DNA of 64,000 nt from Homarus americanus (lineage: Eukaryota; Arthropoda; Malacostraca; Decapoda; Nephropidae), in NCBI RefSeq assembly GCF_018991925.1, contig NW_024720773.1, forward strand, positions 351,367 to 415,366, given 5' to 3'. Shown here in pieces: positions 58,594 to 64,000 of the stretch. Position 1 is the stretch's first letter; each line of letters opens with the position of its first letter. The notes beneath the pieces were generated by a model that had not been told where the DNA came from, made no database searches, and saw only the letters and a list, made by a program, of their open reading frames with translations. The translations under genes and the position numbers were made by a program.

Positions 58594-60058
58594 ATGGCTA
58601 GTTTAGATAATTTGACGTCACTCTATTTTGATGGTAAGAAGACCGCCACTCGTGTGATGATAAAGAATGAGAAGACCGAGAAATGGAGTTCGAGGATGAT
58701 GGTGAAAGATCATTATGTCATCATGGTTGAGCCTGGCAATGAATATCTCACACATGTGACTCCCAAGACTGGACACGGAAAGCAGATTGCCAAAACTATT
58801 CACGAGTTTCTGGTGGAGAAAAATCTAACCCAGCAGCCCATTGTGTGTGTTGGTTGTGATGGAACCAATGTAAATGTAGGATCAGAAAATGGAGTCATTC
58901 ATCATCTTGAAATGTTACTTGGTCACCCGCTCCATTATTTCATATGTCAGCTTCACGGAAATGAGCTGCCTTTCCGCGCAGTTTTTTATCACTATGATGG
59001 TAAACCAAGTGGTCCTGAGCATTGGCGTGGTCCCATTGGAAAGCAGATCAAGGAGTCTTTGTCTGAGCTTCCAGTTGTCGCCTTCCAGCCAGTCAGTTTC
59101 CCTGATTTCCCTGTGTTTAATGATGAAGTGGAGAAAGATCTGTCCTGGGATCAGAAATACCTGTATAGGATTTGTAAAGGAGTTATCACAGGTGTTGTTG
59201 AAGATGACTTGGCTGCTATTGAGCCAGGTCCTCCCTGTGTGTCAAGGTGGAACACCTTATGGAGTAGAATCCTCAGGCTGTATGTAGCAACATCAAGACC
59301 CAGCCATGAGTTGAAAAGAATTGTCATTACAATAATAAAGTTCAGTGCTCCAATGTGGTTTTACATCAAGATACACCCTTACGTAACACACGGCTCAAGG
59401 AACGTATTCCAGTCCCTGCTATATATGAAACACCTGAATAGTGAGGAGGAGACGATAGTGAAGAAGGCTGTCCAGAGAAATGCATACTTCGCCCACACAG
59501 ATCAACTTCTTCTTGGTATGTGTGCAGATGAGGACATGACTGTTAGAGAAAAAGCTGTCTCAATGATAAGAAAAATTAGAGAGGAGAATCAGCAAAAGGA
59601 AGAATGCACTGGCAGATCTGAAGAGGAGGAGGAAGATTCTGATGCTGCTGTTGACGAGAATTTGGTTAAACTATACTGATGAGGAGGGTAAAGATGGAGA
59701 TGGGAATGAGGATGTGCCTCCTGTAGTCAACATGAGAAAGGTGGTGACTCCGAAACTAAAGTGGCAAGCAAAAAACTATCATTCCATGATTAACTGGAGG
59801 AATGAACTCAAGACTGAGCCTCCTTACATTGCTTCTCTGTCAAATCTACAGGTTAATGACATTCTTGAGACACCATTAGTGGTGCCCAAGTGGCCAAACA
59901 GCACTCAGGCGGTCGAGAGAGGCATAAAAGTGATGACTGAAGCTTGCACTGAAGTGACGGGATACGAATCGAGAGATGGATATATTAGGCAAATATTATT
60001 GTCTAGGAAAATGATGCCAAGGTTCCGCACAAAAAAGAATTTCAATATGAACTTGTAA
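58594..60058 (+). pseudogene. Transposase-like protein of unknown superfamily, one frameshift
   Basis: An intact 361-codon frame (58594-59679), then a frame change at about 59645-59680 and a further 120 codons to 60058. TSLYFDGKKTATRV (D13), VCVGCDGTNVNVGS (D89) and FICQLHGNELPFR (E125) could be an RNase H-fold acidic triad; there are 35 residues between the last two. GPEHWRGPIGKQI, CVSRWNTLWSRILRLY and QRNAYFAHTDQLLLGM follow, then an acidic stretch and the C-terminal QAVERGIKVMTEACTEV. I recall the family as widespread uncharacterised arthropod and cnidarian proteins. Transposase function is inferred from the flanking TIRs and the triad. An in-frame stop upstream of M1 means an N-terminal part may be missing. 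Confidence 0.6.
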
Positions 60059-60194
60059 TGATTTTCTATACGGTGTACCTGTAAAATAACATGTGAATTA
60101 AATCGATGTCACCCATGTAAAATTTATCATTATCCTGGAAAACATTAAATGACACCTAATTTTTGGTATACACTAAAAGTTGACAAAAAGTCGT

Positions 60195-60466
<272 letters not shown>

Positions 60467-61129
60467 ATAAAATCACACGGGAAAATGGAAACAACGAGTA
60501 CCTTAGCTTGTCTTTATTCAAGACATCTTCAGAGGCAACTGAATTACATGGACAGAGAGAGGTTAAATATACAGGTGACCTAAAACATGAGGTCATGTCA
60601 TAATGATGACATCCATAATCCCCACACCAACACAATCAGAGGAGCTTAAGAGAAGTGGTGACGGACTAGACAGGTCAGGTCAGAAAAAGGACCCACAAAA
60701 TAACTGTCATACATCAAGATCAAAGAGGCCAAAGCAGTTTTAACCTTGGGCCACTGACAAAAATTATGTAACTATATTATCAGTTTTGAACTGACCATCA
60801 CTAAGGTTTATTGATTTTAATTCCTTAATCAAACTAGCTTCAACCAGAAGTCTTTCTGGACACAAGATGATTTGAATACTTCAAGCTTTTTCCAAGCAAT
60901 GGGGTGATTATTATTCCTAACATGAACGAACAAGGCACTGCTTTCAGATGCAGTTCTGATATTATACTTATGTTGTTTGATTCTGAGCTGCAGTGTTTTT
61001 CCTGTCTGACCTACATTGTTGATCGTTGCTTAAAAGGGCTAAAAATCCTACTTCCTCTGTAAACTGACAAGTTCCTACACTTAAGAATATTTTGGACTCT
61101 GCCCTATCAGATGAATTTGTCCCTTTAGT

Positions 61130-61560
61130 TCGGTCCCTCAAGCTTCTAAATATTAATGTTGTTTTCAAGTATGACTCAACCATTACCAATATGTTAATAA
61201 GGAATAGCCCAAGTTTGAATGTAAAATGGAAGTGTTTATTGTATTCCATGTAGCCAATGTAATTGTAATTATGTAGGTCAGACAGGAAAAACACTGCAGC
61301 TCAGAATCAAACAACATAAGTATAATATCAGAACTGCATCTGAAAGCAGTGCCTTGTTCGTTCATGTTAGAATAATAATCACCCCATTGCTTGGGAAAAA
61401 AGCTTAGAAGTATTCAAATCATCTTGTGTCACAGAAAGACTTCTGGTTGAAGCTAGTTTGATTAAGGAATTAAAATCAATAAACCTTAGTGATGGTCAGT
61501 TCAAACTGATAATATGTTACATAAATTTATTTGTCAGTGGCCCAAGGTTAAAACTGCTTT
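61130..61560 (+). pseudogene. PLE-2 GIY-YIG domain remnant
   Basis: Broken frames read NVVFKYDSTITNMLIRNSP, then CIPCSQCNCNYVGQTG and LRIKQHKYNIRTASESSALF. This is the CX2C plus YVG...R...H pattern, homologous to PLE-1 residues about 555-640. RT missing; at least two frameshifts. Confidence 0.85.
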
Positions 61561-61761
61561 AAAAACCTTTGATCTTGATGTATGACAGTTATTTTGGGGT
61601 CCCTTTTTCTGACCTGACCTGTCTAGTCACGTCACCACCTTCTCTTAAGCTCCTCTACGGTTGTGTGGTGGGGATTAGTGGATGTCATCATTATGACATG
61701 ACCTCATGTTTTAGGTCACCCTGTGTATTTAAGCCTCTCTCTGTCCATGTATTCAGTTGCT

Positions 61762-61788
61762 CTGAAGATGTCTTGAATAAAGACGAAA
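61762..61788 (+). other. Hammerhead-like motif in the PLE-2 tail
   Basis: CTGAAGA (61762-61768), stem GTCTT (61770-61774) with AAGAC (61780-61784), then GAAA (61785-61788). The five-base-pair stem is better than in PLE-1. The inverted copy lies in the left arm at about 60510-60540. Confidence 0.4.
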
Positions 61789-61870
61789 AGCTAAGGTACC
61801 CGTTGTTTCCATTTTCCCGTGTGATTTTATCAAGATTTATCTATCCACGTTTTCATTGTGGATTTACATG

Positions 61871-62194
<324 letters not shown>

Positions 62195-62267
<73 letters not shown>
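62195..62267. repeat. (AT)n microsatellite
   Basis: Array directly left of a SINE. Confidence 0.97.
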
Positions 62268-62269
<2 letters not shown>

Positions 62270-62480
62270 CAACACCTCACCCTGCCAGGATTCAACCATG
62301 AGATACGGGTAGTCCCCATTAGAGGTTCACGGCGCCATAAGCTCGTTGAACAGGCTTTGTGTGAAATATAAGAGTCTAGAAGTGCTTTTAGTATCCTGGG
62401 TCTAGAGGTAGCGTTGCCAGTCACAGTCGTGGTCCGTGGGTTCGAATCCTGGCAGGAGGTTTTGTATGTAGAAGTTTTTA
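62270..62480 (+). mobile_element. tRNA-derived SINE, family 1, with inverted B-box ends
   Basis: Starts with the complement of the tail and B box (CCAGGATTCAACC), then the body on the + strand, TCTAGAGGTAGCG (A-box-like) and GGGTTCGAATCCTGGC (B box). (AT)n lies on both sides. Confidence 0.75.
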
Positions 62481-62484
62481 TTAA

Positions 62485-62488
<4 letters not shown>

Positions 62489-62546
<58 letters not shown>

Positions 62547-62582
62547 ATATAATATTTATATATATATTTATATATATATATT
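62489..62582. repeat. (AT)n with TTT interruptions
   Basis: Array leading into the LTR at 62583. Confidence 0.95.
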
Positions 62583-64000
62583 TTCAGAGTAATTTCAAAT
62601 GCCCCGCCATGAGTGATACTGAGCGTGTCATCTGATTAGCAGTCTGAATAATGTTACGGGTGTCACAAGGAGTTATTAGTTAGGCGGAAAATATATCACG
62701 TAGGCCCAAGCTAGCACCTTGGGGAGACGCGACGCTGGCTAGGCCAGTCCCGGAGAGCATTCACACAGACAAGACGTTCCGCGCGTCCATCAGAAATAGT
62801 CACGTGGCCTAGTCACCTGTGCTGCGCTATTGCAGTATAACAAGTAAGTCTCATTCGATCTCAGACAGGGTTAGATAGGGCAGTGATAAAGTAAACTAGA
62901 GCTAACAGTGAGTTCATTTCAGGGTTTCCGTCAGAACCCACTTGACTGGAGTTGACCGGAGTTGACTGCGAGAGATTGACTGCCGTTTGAGACTGCCGCT
63001 GATGATTGAGGGTGGCGATTGTCGCCATTGGACCGATCAGTGTAGGCCTGTCACGGTTTAGCGGGGTAGCAAAGGATCTCTTGAGTGAACGAGTGCTCCC
63101 GACAACTAAAACGACACGGGACCAGCGTCAGCAGTGGGTGATCAGTTCTTACCACTCCGGTGCACAACCCCACATGTCCCGAGCAGCTAGTGAAACCCTC
63201 TTGCTAACGGGAAGCTAAAGTTTCTCTCAACTGCACAAGGTCTGATTGGCTCACTCTCTTCCTGCCCATGGACGCACTGGGAGTACACTGAGGCTATCTG
63301 AGTATATTAATGGTCACACACTGAGACCGTGAGTCTAGGACTCTAGGAGATACCTAGAGGAACATTTTATCTTCCTTATTACGGGTGTAGTTAACACCAT
63401 TCCTCAGACTGATATTATCTTGACGTGTGTAGTTTAATATTTCTTAAATAATTTTGATAGTAGTGTTTTTTTGAATGTTTGTGCCATTAAGTGGAACCAG
63501 AGTGATACTGTGATTTGATTCTTTTAATGCCTCCAATTGTTCTTCATAATTCTGATCTCAGGTATAACCTTGTTCCCCAGAGTAGTGGTTAGGTTAGGTT
63601 AGGAAGTGTACATCTGTTGAGGTGCTATAATTTTGTTGAGTGCCCTTAAGGCCTATTCATTGTAGAGTATTTAATTTCTTAAATTTTATTACCATTTCCT
63701 CAGTGACTGATATAATTTTGTTGAGTGCCCTTAAGGCCTATTCATTGTAGAGTATTTAATTTCTTAAATTTTATTACCATTTCCTCAGTGACTGATATTA
63801 TCTTGCTGAAAGCCCTTAAGGCCTATTCATTGTAGAGTATTTAATTTCTTATCTTTTATTACCATTCCTCAGTGACTGATATTATTTTGTTGAAGACCCT
63901 TAAGGCCTATTCATTGTGGAGTATTTAATTTCTTATTTTTTAGTACCATTTCCTAAGTGACTGATATTATTTTGTGAAAGCCTTAAGGCCTGTTCATGTG
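62583..64000 (+). mobile_element. 1.9 kb LTR, copy 2, cut by window end
   Basis: Matches 29540-31080 in order, from CAGAGTAATTTCAAATGCCC onward, with small indels. It lacks the first 20 bp or so and runs off the window. Also next to (AT)n. Confidence 0.8.
63610..64000 (+). repeat. 85-bp tandem repeat in LTR copy 2
   Basis: About 4.5 units of the same 85-bp repeat as at 30775-31080, one more than in copy 1. Confidence 0.93.

Larger units (their letters stand above)
60467..61850 (+). mobile_element. Penelope-like element PLE-2, inverted dimer
   Basis: The left arm 60467-61015 is the minus-strand 3' part of the element. The right arm 61273-61850 is the same 3' part on the + strand. The 61016-61272 spacer is + strand sequence from just upstream. 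The arms cover the GIY-YIG coding end and the 3' UTR. Both outer ends carry the tail with the hammerhead-like motif. Confidence 0.9.

Overview
This 64 kb window is from an animal nuclear genome, most probably a decapod crustacean. The evidence is the mix of elements: Penelope-like elements with a GIY-YIG domain, CR1-type LINEs whose ORF1 carries an SGNH esterase, BEL/Pao and Gypsy LTR elements, BED-finger hAT transposons, a Helitron, tRNA-derived SINEs and about fifteen long (AT)n arrays. The species is inferred from repeat content, not from a diagnostic gene. There are no rRNA genes, no convincing free-standing tRNA genes, no bacterial operons and no CRISPR.

Nearly everything recognisable is transposable-element sequence, mostly decayed. 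The best candidate for a host gene is two short exons on the + strand: a signal-peptide exon at 18890-19058 and a second at 31831-31948. Their splice phases match, which would make the 12.8 kb between them an intron. Any later exons lie beyond the recognisable sequence or beyond the window.

Layout. 1-7.1 kb: an inverted Penelope tail, a SINE, a small LTR element with no coding region, a CR1 tail and a near-complete Penelope-like element (PLE-1). 7.3-14.6 kb: a LINE (family B), then a second family-B copy split by a CR1 insertion, then another CR1 tail. 14.6-18.3 kb: the 3' end of a BEL/Pao element, a 71-bp minisatellite and a Tc1/mariner-type transposase remnant. 18.9-31.9 kb: the putative host intron, holding a perfect hairpin, a MITE, a SINE, a long-TIR transposon that encodes a zinc-binding-like protein, and a hAT element (hAT-A) interrupted by a full-structure CR1 and by a 1.9 kb solo LTR.

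32.2-55.8 kb: one Gypsy element broken into three coding blocks (gag-protease, RT-RNase H, integrase) by two same-orientation copies of an LTR-like repeat (X). X1 itself holds a complete hAT (hAT-B), a solo-LTR-like block with its own CR1 insertion, a short hAT (hAT-C) and an LTR element that itself carries a SINE and LINE pieces. X2 holds a gag-only BEL/Pao element. Four of these insertions have exact target-site duplications (TSDs), so the order of events can be read.

56-64 kb: a Tigger N-terminus, a Helitron helicase, a TIR transposon with a little-known transposase-like protein (58.2-60.3 kb) sitting inside an (AT)n array, a Penelope inverted dimer, and a second copy of the 1.9 kb LTR running off the end.

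Most coding regions carry frameshifts or stops. The longest uninterrupted ones are the PLE-1 RT/GIY-YIG ORF, the CR1 ORF1 and the 58.6 kb transposase-like ORF.
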